Of a stretch of DNA of 64,000 nucleotides, positions 9,536-18,325 are shown piece after piece. The first letter of the stretch is position 1; every line of letters starts with the position of its first letter. The translations under genes were made by a program, and so were the position numbers. This DNA comes from JAAYDI01 sp052034005 (GTDB lineage: Bacteria > Planctomycetota > Planctomycetia > Pirellulales > Pirellulaceae), in assembly GCA_052034005.1 (NCBI GenBank), contig JBPOJB010000023.1, forward strand, positions 62,001 through 126,000, in the 5' to 3' direction. A model generated the notes under the pieces. The model saw only the letters and a list, made by a program, of their open reading frames with translations. It did no database searches and was not told the origin of the DNA.

Positions 9536-10396
9536 ATGCCTTTGCAGGTCTACATCAACGGCCAATACGTCGACAAAGACAAGGCCAGCGTCAGCGTCTT
9601 CGATCACGGTTTCCTGTTCGGTGATGGGATCTTCGAGGGGATGCGGAGCTATGGCGGCAGGGTGTTCCGCCTGGACGAACACCTGCGGCGCCTCTGGGAA
9701 TCGGCCAAGTCGATCTGGTTGGAGATCCCCATCAGCCGCGCGGCCATGGCCCAAGCCATCGAGGAGACGCTCCGCCGCAACGGCATTCAGGATGGCTATA
9801 TCCGCCTGATCGTGACGCGCGGCCTCGGCACGCTGGGCCTGGACGCGCACCTGTGTGCCAATCCGCAGGTGATCATCATCACCGACCATATCGCGCTCTA
9901 TCCGCCCGAGTACTACGAGAAGGGCCTGGAGATCATCACGGCCAGCACCGTGCGGAATCACCCGGCGGCGTTGAGCCCCCAGATCAAGTCGCTCAACTAC
10001 CTCAACAACATCCTGGCGAAGATCGAGGGCCACAACGCCGGGTGCGTCGAGGCGTTGATGCTCAACCACAAAGGGGAAGTCGCCGAGTGCACGGGCGACA
10101 ACATCTTCCTGGTGGCCCGCGGCCAGCTGCTCACGCCCCCCACCGACGCAGGGATCCTGGACGGCATCACGCGCAGCGCCGTCATGGAACTGGCCGCCGC
10201 GGCCGGCATCCCCGTCTGCCAGGTCGCGCTCACCCGGCACGACGTCTATGTGGCGGACGAGTGTTTCCTGACTGGCAGTGCGGCGGAAGTCATCCCGGTG
10301 GTCAAGATCGACAACCGGGTGATCGGTGACGGCCAACCCGGCCCGATCACACGGGACCTGGCCGAGCGCTTCCACGCCCTGACCCGCGAGAGCTGA
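9536..10396 (+). CDS. ilvE: Branched-chain amino acid aminotransferase (class IV)
   Basis: This 286-residue PLP enzyme of fold type IV is predicted to make the last transamination step of Val, Leu and Ile synthesis. The N-terminal YINGQYV and FDHGFLFGDGIFEGMRSYGG, the PLP-lysine region PQIKSLNYLNN (Lys near residue 150) and EVAECTGDNIFLV are typical of the IlvE group. The family also contains D-amino-acid transaminases and aminodeoxychorismate lyases, which cannot be fully excluded. It starts 33 nt after the LolD-like gene. A candidate promoter for the next gene lies across its stop codon. Confidence 0.88.
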   Translation: MPLQVYINGQYVDKDKASVSVFDHGFLFGDGIFEGMRSYGGRVFRLDEHLRRLWESAKSIWLEIPISRAAMAQAIEETLRRNGIQDGYIRLIVTRGLGTLGLDAHLCANPQVIIITDHIALYPPEYYEKGLEIITASTVRNHPAALSPQIKSLNYLNNILAKIEGHNAGCVEALMLNHKGEVAECTGDNIFLVARGQLLTPPTDAGILDGITRSAVMELAAAAGIPVCQVALTRHDVYVADECFLTGSAAEVIPVVKIDNRVIGDGQPGPITRDLAERFHALTRES

Positions 10397-10407
10397 GGTT
10401 GTATAGT
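10379..10407 (+). promoter_or_regulatory. Candidate sigma-70-type promoter for the DUF362 gene
   Basis: CTGACC at 10379-10384 and TATAGT at 10402-10407 with a 17-nt spacer. The -10 matches consensus at 5 of 6 positions and the -35 at 4 of 6. The predicted start of transcription is near 10414, just before the AGGAGG site of the next gene. It overlaps the end of the aminotransferase gene. Confidence 0.35.
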
Positions 10408-10426
10408 GGAACCAGGAGGCATAGTC

Positions 10427-11524
10427 ATGGTCCAACGATATTCGCGCAGAGTCTTCATGGGGACGGCTGCAGGGGCAGCCCTGTGCGGCAGGACGCTGCT
10501 CGCACAACAACCGCCCGCTCCACCGGCTCAGGACAGGGCCGCGCCCACGACGCCGGCCGGCCCGCCCCGACCGCCGGCCGTCGTGTCGCTGATCCGTGGC
10601 GAGAATCGTCGCCAGAACGTCTGCGATTCGCTGGTGGCGATTGAGGACAAGATTCTGCCGCTGCTGAGAACGAAGAAACATGTGGTGATCAAGCCGAACA
10701 TGGTGAGTACGCAGAAGCAACTGGCATCGACGCATGTCGATGCGCTGCACGGCATCCTGGATTTCCTCGGGCCGCGCTTCAAGGGTCCGGTTGTCATCGC
10801 CGAATCATCCGCCGGATACACCACCGAGGGCTTCGACCACTTCGGGTACCAGCAGGTGGTCTCGGAACATAAGCCGCGGCAGGTGAGCCTGGTCGATCTG
10901 AACGAGGAAGGGGCGTACCAGACCCACACGATCCTGGATGGAGACCTGCACGCAGTGCCCGTGCGGCTGGCTGCCCGGCTGCTCGACCCGGACGCCTTCA
11001 TCATCTGTGCCTGCATGCTCAAGACCCACAATGTGACGGTGGCGACGCTCTCGCTCAAGAACATGGCGCTCGGTGCGCCGCTGCACAGCGCCCGTAAGGA
11101 CAGCGATCGCTGGCATGACAAGCGGATCTATCATGGCGGCGTGCGACAGACGCTGGTGGATATCATGCTGACGTGCCAGCGGCTGCAGCCCTTCTGGGGC
11201 GCGACGGTCATTGATGGTTTCGAGGGGATGGAAGGCAACGGGCCCACCGAGGGGACGCCCGTGCCGTCGCGCATCGCCATCAGTTCCACGGACTACGTGG
11301 CTGCGGACCGTGTGGGTGTGGAAGCCATGGGCATCGATGCTTCGTGGGTGGGGCATCTGCTGTTCTGCGGACAGGCCGGGCTGGGCGAGTGCGATCTGGC
11401 CCGCATCGACGTGCGCGGGGCCAAGTTGGCAGACGTCGCCAGGAAGTACCGGATGCACGCCGACATCGAGCGCGAGCTGAAGTGGCGCGGCCCGATGCAG
11501 GAAGTCCCCGAGAAACTGGGATGA
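10427..11524 (+). CDS. Tat-exported DUF362-domain protein
   Basis: This 365-residue protein starts at ATG 10427, where AGGAGG sits 8 nt upstream; the ATG seven codons earlier lacks this spacing. The N terminus SRRVFMGTAAGAALCG is a twin-arginine signal, so the protein is folded in the cytoplasm before export. The mature part matches the DUF362 family: VVIKPNMV, VIAESSAGYTTEGFDHFGY, CMLKTHNVTVATLSLKNMALG, and a closing region on 'DYVAADRVGVEAMGID'. No ferredoxin-like cysteine cluster is present, unlike some family members. Function is not established. It is followed closely by a secreted glycosidase-like protein. Confidence 0.8.
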   Translation: MVQRYSRRVFMGTAAGAALCGRTLLAQQPPAPPAQDRAAPTTPAGPPRPPAVVSLIRGENRRQNVCDSLVAIEDKILPLLRTKKHVVIKPNMVSTQKQLASTHVDALHGILDFLGPRFKGPVVIAESSAGYTTEGFDHFGYQQVVSEHKPRQVSLVDLNEEGAYQTHTILDGDLHAVPVRLAARLLDPDAFIICACMLKTHNVTVATLSLKNMALGAPLHSARKDSDRWHDKRIYHGGVRQTLVDIMLTCQRLQPFWGATVIDGFEGMEGNGPTEGTPVPSRIAISSTDYVAADRVGVEAMGIDASWVGHLLFCGQAGLGECDLARIDVRGAKLADVARKYRMHADIERELKWRGPMQEVPEKLG

Positions 11525-11641
11525 TCCTCGACCATGCGTCCGATCCATCCCGCTCGGCTGGGCGATGAAGCCGTCGCGTGCCAGCCGCGGGGGACCGGTC
11601 TATCCCGAAGTGGGCTGACCGACGGAACGAAAGGACCAGCG

Positions 11642-14473
11642 ATGACTTCCTGTGTGCCAGTCATGATCAGGCCCGGCGCCCTGCTGGTCGCGGGCCTGCT
11701 GAGCTGCCCGTCTCTGTTGTGGGCCGAGCCACCGACTGCGATCGAGACCGACGCGCTGCGGCTGGCGATCAGCAGCGACGCGCGGGTCGTTGAGTTCACG
11801 GATCGAGCGAGCGGCCGGAACTACGTAGCGGGGCGAGGGAGACCGTGCGCGTGGGTGCGCAAAGCGAACCAGCTGCTCCCCGCCACGTCGGCATCACGGG
11901 TTGACGGCCAGTGGCGCGTCCAGTTTGCCGGTGCCGACACCGAGGCCTCGCTGCGCGTCACGGCCCGGGCCCGGCACCTGGTCTGGGAGGTGGTGTCGCT
12001 CAGTAGCGAAGACCTGGATGAGTTCGTGTTCTGCGACGTGCCGTTGACGTTGCAGGGCGATCCGGTCGAGCCGTTTGCGGCGACGGCTCTGGCGCTGAAC
12101 TTGCAGACCAATGTCGCCGCGCTGCCGCGCGCGGCCAGCCACCTGCGGGCGGCGTGTTATCCCAAGCTCGGCTGCGCCGGCGCGGCCGTGGCGATTGTGG
12201 CCGCGCCTGCCGCCGACTTGCGCACCGCGCTGCAGGAAGCCGTCTCCGCCGCGCCCGATCTCCCGCACTCCCCGCTGGGCGGCCCGTGGGCCCTGGATGC
12301 ACCCATCAATCGTGGATCGTACTTGTTCAACTTCGACGGCATCAACGAGCAGGACGTGGAGGAGTGGATCGCTCTGGCGCACAGCCTGGGCATGACGCAG
12401 ATCGACTTTCACAACGGCAGCTCCATTCGCTTCGGCGATTTTCGACTCAATCCGGCCCGCTATCCGCAAGGGCGTACGAACCTGCGCGCGGTCATGGACA
12501 GGCTGCATGCGGCGGGGATCGCGGCAGGACTGCACACCTATGCGTTCTTCATTGCCAAAGACTGCCCCTGGGTCACGCCAATCCCCGATCCGCGACTGGC
12601 CAGCGACGCCACGTTCACGCTCGCCGAACCACTGACAGCGGAGTCCGATGCGCTGGCCGTGTCGGAGTCCACTCAGCAGGTCTCGGCCATCACCGGCTTC
12701 TTCGTGCGCAACAGCGTGACGCTGCGGATCGACAACGAGTTGATCACCTACACGGGCGTGCGGACCGAGCCGCCATTCGGGTTCACCGGCTGCCAGCGGG
12801 GCGCCAACGGCACGCAGGCGGCCGCGCACGCGGCCGGCGCCAAAGTCCATCATCTGAAGGAGTGCTTCGGGCTCTTCGTGCCGGACCCGGACACCACGTT
12901 GTTCACGGAGATCGCGGCGGCCACCGCGGACACCTTCAATGAGTGCGACTTCGACATGATCTACTTCGACGCGTTGGACGGCGAAGACATCCTGGGCGGT
13001 GCGGAGTGGGGTTGGCACTACGGCTCGCGCTTCGTGTACGAGGTGTGGCAGCGCCTCCGGAAACCCGCGCTCATGGAGATGAGCACGTTTCACCATCACC
13101 TGTGGTGCGTGCGGAGCCGCATCTGGGCGTGGGATCACCCGACGCGGAGCCACAAGCAGTTCGTCGACCTGCATGTGGCCGACAACGAGCACAACCGCCC
13201 CATGTTCCTGCCAGGCGAACTGGGCTGGTGGGCATTCAAGAACTGGACCGGCCCGCAGGGTGAACGCACCTTTGCTGACGATATCGAGTACCTGATGACC
13301 AAGGGGCTGGCGACGAACACGGGATTCGCCTTGATGGGCATTGACCCGAGCACCGCCAAGACCGTGCCGGCCCTGCCGCGCCTGGGCGCCATCATCAAAC
13401 GGTACGAAGATCTGCGGCACTCCGGTCAGGTGAGCGCGGCGCTCGCTGAACAACTGCGTCAGCCGGGCGCCGAATTCACGCTGCTCGGGGACCTGTCGTC
13501 CGGCTGGCAGTTCCTGCCGGTCGACTATGCCAGGCATCGGGTTGAGGAGGGAAGCGGGCCGACGGCGACGTGGTGCACGACGAACAAGTTCGCCCCGCAG
13601 CCGCTGCGGCTGCGCATCGAGGCGCTCATGGCGGCCGGCCCCTACGAGGCGGCCACGAACCTGACGCTCTGCGATTGCCGGTCCACGGACGAGTTCACCC
13701 AGCGCGCCGCCTCGCCGGGGGCGACAGCCGAGCTGGCGACAGCCACGGCGCCGGTGCAGGCGGCGGCCGTGAGCGCCTGCTACAGCGCCACCAGCAGCAG
13801 CCCCACACCCGCCGCTGCCTGGACGATGATGGCCAAGCCGTTCACTCCGCCCAACGATCTGAGCGCTCATCAGGCGCTGGGCGTCTGGATTCACGGCGAC
13901 GGCCAGGGTGAGGTCCTCAACTTCCAGCTGCGCAGCCCCGAGCATCTGGTGGGCAACCTGGCAGATCATTACGTGCCCATCGATTTCACGGGCTGGCGCT
14001 ACGTCGAGCTGATTGAACCCGAGGGCGCGCGCTGGTCCAACTACCGATGGCCGTACGGCAACATGTATGCGATCTATCGCGAGTCGATCCAGCACGGCCA
14101 GATCAGCAGCCTGGGCCTGTGGTACACGAACCTGCCGCAGGGCAAGCAGGTGAGCTGCTTCCTGAGCCCGATCAAGGCGCTGCCCCTGGTCGCGACGAAA
14201 GTCATCAATCCATCGGTGTGCGTCGGCGACGCGCAGCTCACATTCCCGGTGGAGATCGACAGCGGCTGCTATCTGGAATTCAACAGCCTGGACGACTGCC
14301 GACTGTACGGACCGCAAGGCGAATTGATGCGAACCGTCCGGCCCGCGGGATCCGTGCCGCAGCTGGCGACAGGCGAAAACACGCTTGACTTCCGCTGTGA
14401 CGCGCCGCCGGGCGTCCGCGCCCGCGCGTTCGTCACGGTGATCACGCAAGGCCAGCCGTTGAAGGCGGACTGA
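11642..14473 (+). CDS. Secreted glycosidase-like TIM-barrel protein
   Basis: This is a 943-residue protein from ATG 11642, with AAAGGA 7 nt upstream and a signal peptide ending near LLWAEPP. The N-terminal ~190 residues look like a beta-sandwich. From ~210 a barrel-like domain follows, with strand/acid motifs TQIDFHNGSSIRFGDFR, GIAAGLHTYAFF, FDMIYFDALDGED and MEMSTFHHHLW, arranged as in GH36/GH101-type retaining glycosidases; the aspartate in IYFDALDG is the best nucleophile candidate. An inserted ~80-residue module lies at ~335-405. The C-terminal ~300 residues look like one or two further beta-sandwiches. Family and substrate are inferred from fold-like motifs only. Confidence 0.6.
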   Translation: MTSCVPVMIRPGALLVAGLLSCPSLLWAEPPTAIETDALRLAISSDARVVEFTDRASGRNYVAGRGRPCAWVRKANQLLPATSASRVDGQWRVQFAGADTEASLRVTARARHLVWEVVSLSSEDLDEFVFCDVPLTLQGDPVEPFAATALALNLQTNVAALPRAASHLRAACYPKLGCAGAAVAIVAAPAADLRTALQEAVSAAPDLPHSPLGGPWALDAPINRGSYLFNFDGINEQDVEEWIALAHSLGMTQIDFHNGSSIRFGDFRLNPARYPQGRTNLRAVMDRLHAAGIAAGLHTYAFFIAKDCPWVTPIPDPRLASDATFTLAEPLTAESDALAVSESTQQVSAITGFFVRNSVTLRIDNELITYTGVRTEPPFGFTGCQRGANGTQAAAHAAGAKVHHLKECFGLFVPDPDTTLFTEIAAATADTFNECDFDMIYFDALDGEDILGGAEWGWHYGSRFVYEVWQRLRKPALMEMSTFHHHLWCVRSRIWAWDHPTRSHKQFVDLHVADNEHNRPMFLPGELGWWAFKNWTGPQGERTFADDIEYLMTKGLATNTGFALMGIDPSTAKTVPALPRLGAIIKRYEDLRHSGQVSAALAEQLRQPGAEFTLLGDLSSGWQFLPVDYARHRVEEGSGPTATWCTTNKFAPQPLRLRIEALMAAGPYEAATNLTLCDCRSTDEFTQRAASPGATAELATATAPVQAAAVSACYSATSSSPTPAAAWTMMAKPFTPPNDLSAHQALGVWIHGDGQGEVLNFQLRSPEHLVGNLADHYVPIDFTGWRYVELIEPEGARWSNYRWPYGNMYAIYRESIQHGQISSLGLWYTNLPQGKQVSCFLSPIKALPLVATKVINPSVCVGDAQLTFPVEIDSGCYLEFNSLDDCRLYGPQGELMRTVRPAGSVPQLATGENTLDFRCDAPPGVRARAFVTVITQGQPLKAD

Positions 14474-14638
14474 TCACTCCTTTGTCCGCGGTGGCAGAGA
14501 CTGTGACGGGTTCGACGCAGCGGTCCAGCACGGAGACCAGGTCCGTTGGGCCCGTGTTCCGTTGGCCGCTCCTGCGCTGCACGGCAGTCCACTGCAGCAA
14601 CTGCACGGAGCGAGAACAGGAGGGAGCCGGCTACGGAA

Positions 14639-15568
14639 TCACAGCTTCCAGAGCAGCAGCAGTGTGTAGTCGAGCGCATTGGCTTCCTCGCCGGCGTCGC
14701 GCGTGTCGTAGCGATCGATCACGCCCAGCTTCAGATTCATGTTGGTGCGCTCGTCCAACAACACTTCCCAGCCGGCGTCCGTGCGGATGCGGTAGCGCGT
14801 GAAGTCATCCCATTCCGGATAATATTCGACCGTGGCGCGGACCTTCTGGCGATCGGAGATCTTGTGCTCGAAGTCGATCCCGAACAACGCTTCCGGCTCC
14901 CACGCGTTGTCCGAGCCGCCGAACTTGCGACTGGCCCCGGAACCGAACCGGCCGGTCAAGGTAGTGCGCTCAACCTTGATGAAGCGGTAGCCGATCCCGG
15001 CGTTGAGTGTCAGTTCGCTGTCGTACGGGCGGAATTCGTCGTACACGAAGATCGACTTGACATAGGGGGACCAGCGGGATTCGCCGAGCAGCCAGTCATG
15101 GTGGATCTCCAGCTGGGCGTTGTGCTTGGTCTGCACGTAGTCGGCCGACGCCTTGACGTAATTGAGCGCCAGCTTCAGGTCGCTCCAGTCCTTCTTGCGG
15201 CGCAGGTTCGTTCCGGTGCGCAGCGACAGCGTCGTGGCATTGCCTTCCGAACCGTCGATCCCCACCTCGAAACTGTTCTCCCATTCGTCCGGGATGTGCC
15301 ACCGCGTCGGCAGGAACCAGTCGTGCCAGGTGAATTGGCCGACCGGCGCCGCAAGCAGGTCGTCTTCCGGTTCGGCACCGGCCGCGTTGTCGGCCGCCGC
15401 CGCCTCGTCCACTCGGTCGGATTCCGGACGCAAGGGGGAACTCAGGAAGTCGTCATCCACCGGCGGCAGCAACCGCAAGTCGGCGGGCATTTGGCCCCAG
15501 GCGGCCGGACTGCGCATCCCGCCCAGGATTCCGAGTATGACAAACAGGCACCAGCGCACATGGGACAT
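14639..15568 (-). CDS. DUF481-family outer-membrane beta-barrel protein
   Basis: This 309-residue protein is read from ATG 15568, which begins the signal peptide MSHVRWCLFVILGILGG. After a Pro/Asp/Ala-rich linker, the C-terminal ~220 residues show alternating aromatic and polar strands (FEVGIDGSEGNATTLSLRTGTNLR, LTLNAGIGYRFIKVERTTL, NMNLKLGVIDRYD), matching the DUF481 'salt-induced outer membrane protein' pattern, and end with the aromatic-rich strand TLLLLWKL. It converges with the glycosidase-like gene. Its role is unknown beyond being an outer-membrane barrel. Confidence 0.7.
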   Translation of the reverse strand: MSHVRWCLFVILGILGGMRSPAAWGQMPADLRLLPPVDDDFLSSPLRPESDRVDEAAAADNAAGAEPEDDLLAAPVGQFTWHDWFLPTRWHIPDEWENSFEVGIDGSEGNATTLSLRTGTNLRRKKDWSDLKLALNYVKASADYVQTKHNAQLEIHHDWLLGESRWSPYVKSIFVYDEFRPYDSELTLNAGIGYRFIKVERTTLTGRFGSGASRKFGGSDNAWEPEALFGIDFEHKISDRQKVRATVEYYPEWDDFTRYRIRTDAGWEVLLDERTNMNLKLGVIDRYDTRDAGEEANALDYTLLLLWKL

Positions 15569-15702
15569 AGACGAGCCTCGCACAGATGAGGCGGGCCTTA
15601 TACCAGATGCGCTCGGCGCCGAGCAAGGTGGGTTTCCCGGCACCCCATCCCATCATCCCATCCCAGAGTCCCGGAGATCGGCGGGCGTCGGCGTCGCATC
15701 CT

Positions 15703-16269
15703 TCACGGCCGTCCCGGCAGCGCGCGGGGGTGGGGCGGCATCTCGGCAGGCGGCGGAATCTCGCCCGTCTCGGCGGCCCAGGCTTCACGCTCCTCCTGCG
15801 AAGCGTAATACCGCAGCCAGGTCTCCGGCTCGTCGTCGGCGTCCAGGCAGTGCCAGCGCAGGACGTTTTCGGGGACGTCCACTTTCTTCTCGGCCGACGG
15901 CAGGATGTCGCGGAGCAGCAGGCAGTACAACTCCCGGTCGGACAGGTGATCGGTGAACTCCAGGACGATCCGCTTCTCGTACAGCTGCCAGATGGTCTGC
16001 CAGAGCAGGTCGTGCAGTTGCTGGTCCTTGAGCGTTTCGGGGTGCGGCAGCCTCAACTCGGGCTCGAACCACTGGCTGATCGGCAGCACGGGCGCTCGCT
16101 CCCATGCCAGGATGGACGCGAGGTATTCGTTTTCCGAGGGCGTGCTGAGCACACGCGAGTTGATGATCTCCAAGGACTCGTCGACGAACGGCTCGAGTTC
16201 ATCGCGCAGCCGGGCGTTGAGCATCAGCTGGTCGACATCTTCCGAAGCCGTACGCGGGTCTTTCGACAT
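15703..16269 (-). CDS. Conserved hypothetical protein
   Basis: This is a 188-residue acidic, soluble protein starting at ATG 16269 (SKDPRTASEDVDQLM). The frame continues upstream to 16509, but that stretch overlaps rpiB and is low-complexity, so the short form is preferred. It is rich in Trp, Leu and Glu (WERAPVLPISQWFEPELRLP, DLLWQTIWQLYEKRIVLEF, WLRYYASQEEREAWAAE). There is no signal peptide or known motif. It is downstream of rpiB on the same strand, with a 190-nt gap. I do not recognise the family. Confidence 0.65.
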   Translation of the reverse strand: MSKDPRTASEDVDQLMLNARLRDELEPFVDESLEIINSRVLSTPSENEYLASILAWERAPVLPISQWFEPELRLPHPETLKDQQLHDLLWQTIWQLYEKRIVLEFTDHLSDRELYCLLLRDILPSAEKKVDVPENVLRWHCLDADDEPETWLRYYASQEEREAWAAETGEIPPPAEMPPHPRALPGRP

Positions 16270-16459
16270 CGCTGGCACACCTGTTCTGTGGCATGGAACA
16301 ACAACGACGAGCGGCCAAGGCGCGTCTGATGAGCTCAGAACTCGACTGTACCAGCAATCGCAAATCCCGCAATAGTCCGGCGGGCTATTCCGGCCCCTTC
16401 CGGCACGTTTCGGCGACTCGGTCCCGACACGACCGCTACGACCGCCAAACTGGCTGGCG

Positions 16460-16906
16460 CTAAGCCCCGTTACGCTCGATTTCGGCGATTTTTTCCAACC
16501 GCCGGGCATGCCGGCCGCCCTCGAATTTCGTCCCGAGCCAGACCTCGATCAGGCGGTCGATGCTCCGCTGGCCAAGCAGGTCGCCCGACAGGCACAAGAT
16601 ATTCGCGTCGTTGTGACGGCGGCTGATTTCGGCGGTGACGGCGTCGTTGCAGGTGGCGGCCCGAACGCCCCGGAACTTGTTGGCCGTAATGGACATGCCG
16701 ATCCCCGTGCCACAGACCAGGATCCCCCGGTCCGCCTCGCCCCGCGACACTTTCCCGGCGACAGCCGCCGCGATATCCGGGTAGTCGACGCTCTCCAGGC
16801 TGTCGGTGCCCTCATTGCTCACCTCATGCCCCAGCCGCGAGAGCAACTCCATCAGCCGGTTCTTGACTTCCAGGCCGCGATGATCACTTCCCACCGAAAT
16901 CCGCAT
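16460..16906 (-). CDS. rpiB: Ribose-5-phosphate isomerase B
   Basis: This 148-residue enzyme interconverts ribose 5-phosphate and ribulose 5-phosphate in the pentose phosphate pathway. The start MRISVGSDHRGLEVK, the catalytic Cys and anion hole in VCGTGIGMSITANK, and SRRHNDANILCL are diagnostic of RpiB. It begins 6 nt after the stop of the TsaC-YwlE fusion gene, with GGGAGG about 10 nt upstream of the ATG. The order threonylcarbamoyl-AMP synthase, arginine-phosphatase-like, rpiB mirrors ywlC-ywlE-ywlF of Bacillus. Confidence 0.95.
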   Translation of the reverse strand: MRISVGSDHRGLEVKNRLMELLSRLGHEVSNEGTDSLESVDYPDIAAAVAGKVSRGEADRGILVCGTGIGMSITANKFRGVRAATCNDAVTAEISRRHNDANILCLSGDLLGQRSIDRLIEVWLGTKFEGGRHARRLEKIAEIERNGA

Positions 16907-16912
16907 TATGCA

Positions 16913-18067
16913 CTAACCTCCCGATCCCCCCGCAGCTTCGATCTGATCCCAGGCCAGCTGATCGAGCCACGGTTTCAAGTATTCATCGATCTGATCGGCG
17001 CAGCGACGGTACGTGTCCGTCGTCCCGCCCATCGGGTCCGCTACGTCGCCGACCGCGCCGCCCAGCACATGGGTGCGTGACGCGGCGTTCGGCCACTGGG
17101 CCAGGATGGCCTCTCGGTGTCCGCGTGTCATTGTAAGGACCAGGTCCGCGAACCGCACTAGGCGGTCGCTCAAGGGCTGGCTTTCATGCCGGCTCAGGTC
17201 CAAGCCGCGTTCGGACATCGCCTGCACCGCTTCCGGGCTCGCATGCCCGCCGCTCAGCGCCGCGATTCCGGCCGAGGTGACCATCAGTCCGCGGTCTTCC
17301 AGCTGATCCAAACCGATCCCCAGCCGGTCCGCCAGGTGCCGTTGCATCAGCAGGCTGGCCATCGGGCTCCGACAGGTGTTACCCGTGCAGACAAACAACA
17401 GGATGAAGCTCGCCAGACGCTTGAGAGTCGACTCGCTGAAGACCCCCTCACGCAGCAGCCGCCACTGGTTGCCCTGGATCCGCACCACCGACGACGGCTG
17501 GCCGAACTTGCAGTGCCCGTCATTGAGAATCAGGGCCACATGGTCCCAGAACGCACCAACTACCTGGTCGACGGCCACGGCATCCGGCTCCCCCGACCGG
17601 TTGGCACTGCTCAGGACCAATGGGCCGGCACACAAGCGGAGCACCGACAGGATCACCGGGTGGGCGGGCACCCGCAGGCCGATCGTGCCATCCGGACAGA
17701 CGACTTCCTGCACGGACGTCGGCAGTTGCTTGACCACGCTGTCCGGATGGTCGTCTTCCAGCACCAACGTCATCGGGCCCGGCCAGCAGCGCCGCGCCAA
17801 ACGCTGGCCAAGGGGCGAGATCCGGGGCACGTAGTCCCATGCATCTTCGGCGCTCTTGATCGCCAGCGTCACCGGCTGCTGGGCACGACGACCCTTGGCA
17901 TCCAGCAGACGTTCGACGGCCGTCGCGCTCAACGCACTGGCCGCCACCCCATACACCGTCTCGGTCGGGAACACGACCAGCTGGCCGTCGGCCAAGGCCT
18001 CGACAGCCCGATGGACCACATCGCGATGGTCGTCCACGTTGTGCAGGTCAATCATCGCGGCGGGCAT
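16913..18067 (-). CDS. Fusion: TsaC/Sua5 threonylcarbamoyl-AMP synthase + YwlE-like low-MW phosphatase
   Basis: This is a 384-residue two-domain protein. Residues ~12-200 are a TsaC/Sua5/YrdC domain, which makes threonylcarbamoyl-AMP for tRNA t6A: FPTETVYGVAASA, the basic stretch DAKGRRAQQP, and SSANRSGEP are visible. Residues ~222-370 are a low-molecular-weight phosphatase with P-loop CTGNTCRSP (nucleophile Cys227, Arg233) and general acid Asp344 in DPMGG. Thr231 occupies the position that gives Bacillus YwlE its protein-arginine phosphatase specificity; tyrosine phosphatases usually carry Ile or Leu there. GAGG lies 10 nt before the ATG at 18067; an internal ATG at 18055 is possible. It is followed directly by rpiB and preceded by a good promoter at 18161-18190. 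Confidence 0.92.
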   Translation of the reverse strand: MPAAMIDLHNVDDHRDVVHRAVEALADGQLVVFPTETVYGVAASALSATAVERLLDAKGRRAQQPVTLAIKSAEDAWDYVPRISPLGQRLARRCWPGPMTLVLEDDHPDSVVKQLPTSVQEVVCPDGTIGLRVPAHPVILSVLRLCAGPLVLSSANRSGEPDAVAVDQVVGAFWDHVALILNDGHCKFGQPSSVVRIQGNQWRLLREGVFSESTLKRLASFILLFVCTGNTCRSPMASLLMQRHLADRLGIGLDQLEDRGLMVTSAGIAALSGGHASPEAVQAMSERGLDLSRHESQPLSDRLVRFADLVLTMTRGHREAILAQWPNAASRTHVLGGAVGDVADPMGGTTDTYRRCADQIDEYLKPWLDQLAWDQIEAAGGSGG

Positions 18068-18160
18068 CGGCGTACAACCTCGTGATCGCCTCAGGACAAA
18101 TCGGCGCCGGGGCCGACGCGGACGGCTGTAAACGAATCAACGGCCTTGACGTAATTCATT

Positions 18161-18190
18161 ACTATAGAAAATGTTGCGCAATTCGGTCAA
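18161..18190 (-). promoter_or_regulatory. Sigma-70-type promoter for the tsaC-ywlE/rpiB operon
   Basis: On the minus strand, TTGACC (18190-18185), an 18-nt spacer, and TATAGT (18166-18161). Both boxes match consensus at 5 of 6 positions. The spot is locally AT-rich compared with its surroundings. The predicted transcript start is near 18154, leaving a leader of about 90 nt before the fusion gene. Confidence 0.5.
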
Positions 18191-18325
18191 GAGGCACCCG
18201 TAGGTTCTTCCGCGAGTACCGCGCCGCGTCTTCCACGCCCGGACGGGCGGGCAGAGTCTCGGACGTCGCGTGCGGACGGCCACGACGCTCTCCCTCGCAT
18301 CGCACGTACACCGTACAATCAGACC

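Noticed and set aside
8594..10750. 718-codon minus-strand frame across lolD/ilvE
   Set aside because: It lies opposite two well-identified genes and has no motif of its own.
11894..14449. 851-codon minus-strand frame opposite the glycosidase-like gene
   Set aside because: Gln/Arg/His-rich, no ribosome-binding site, no domain; the plus-strand gene has signal peptide and barrel motifs.
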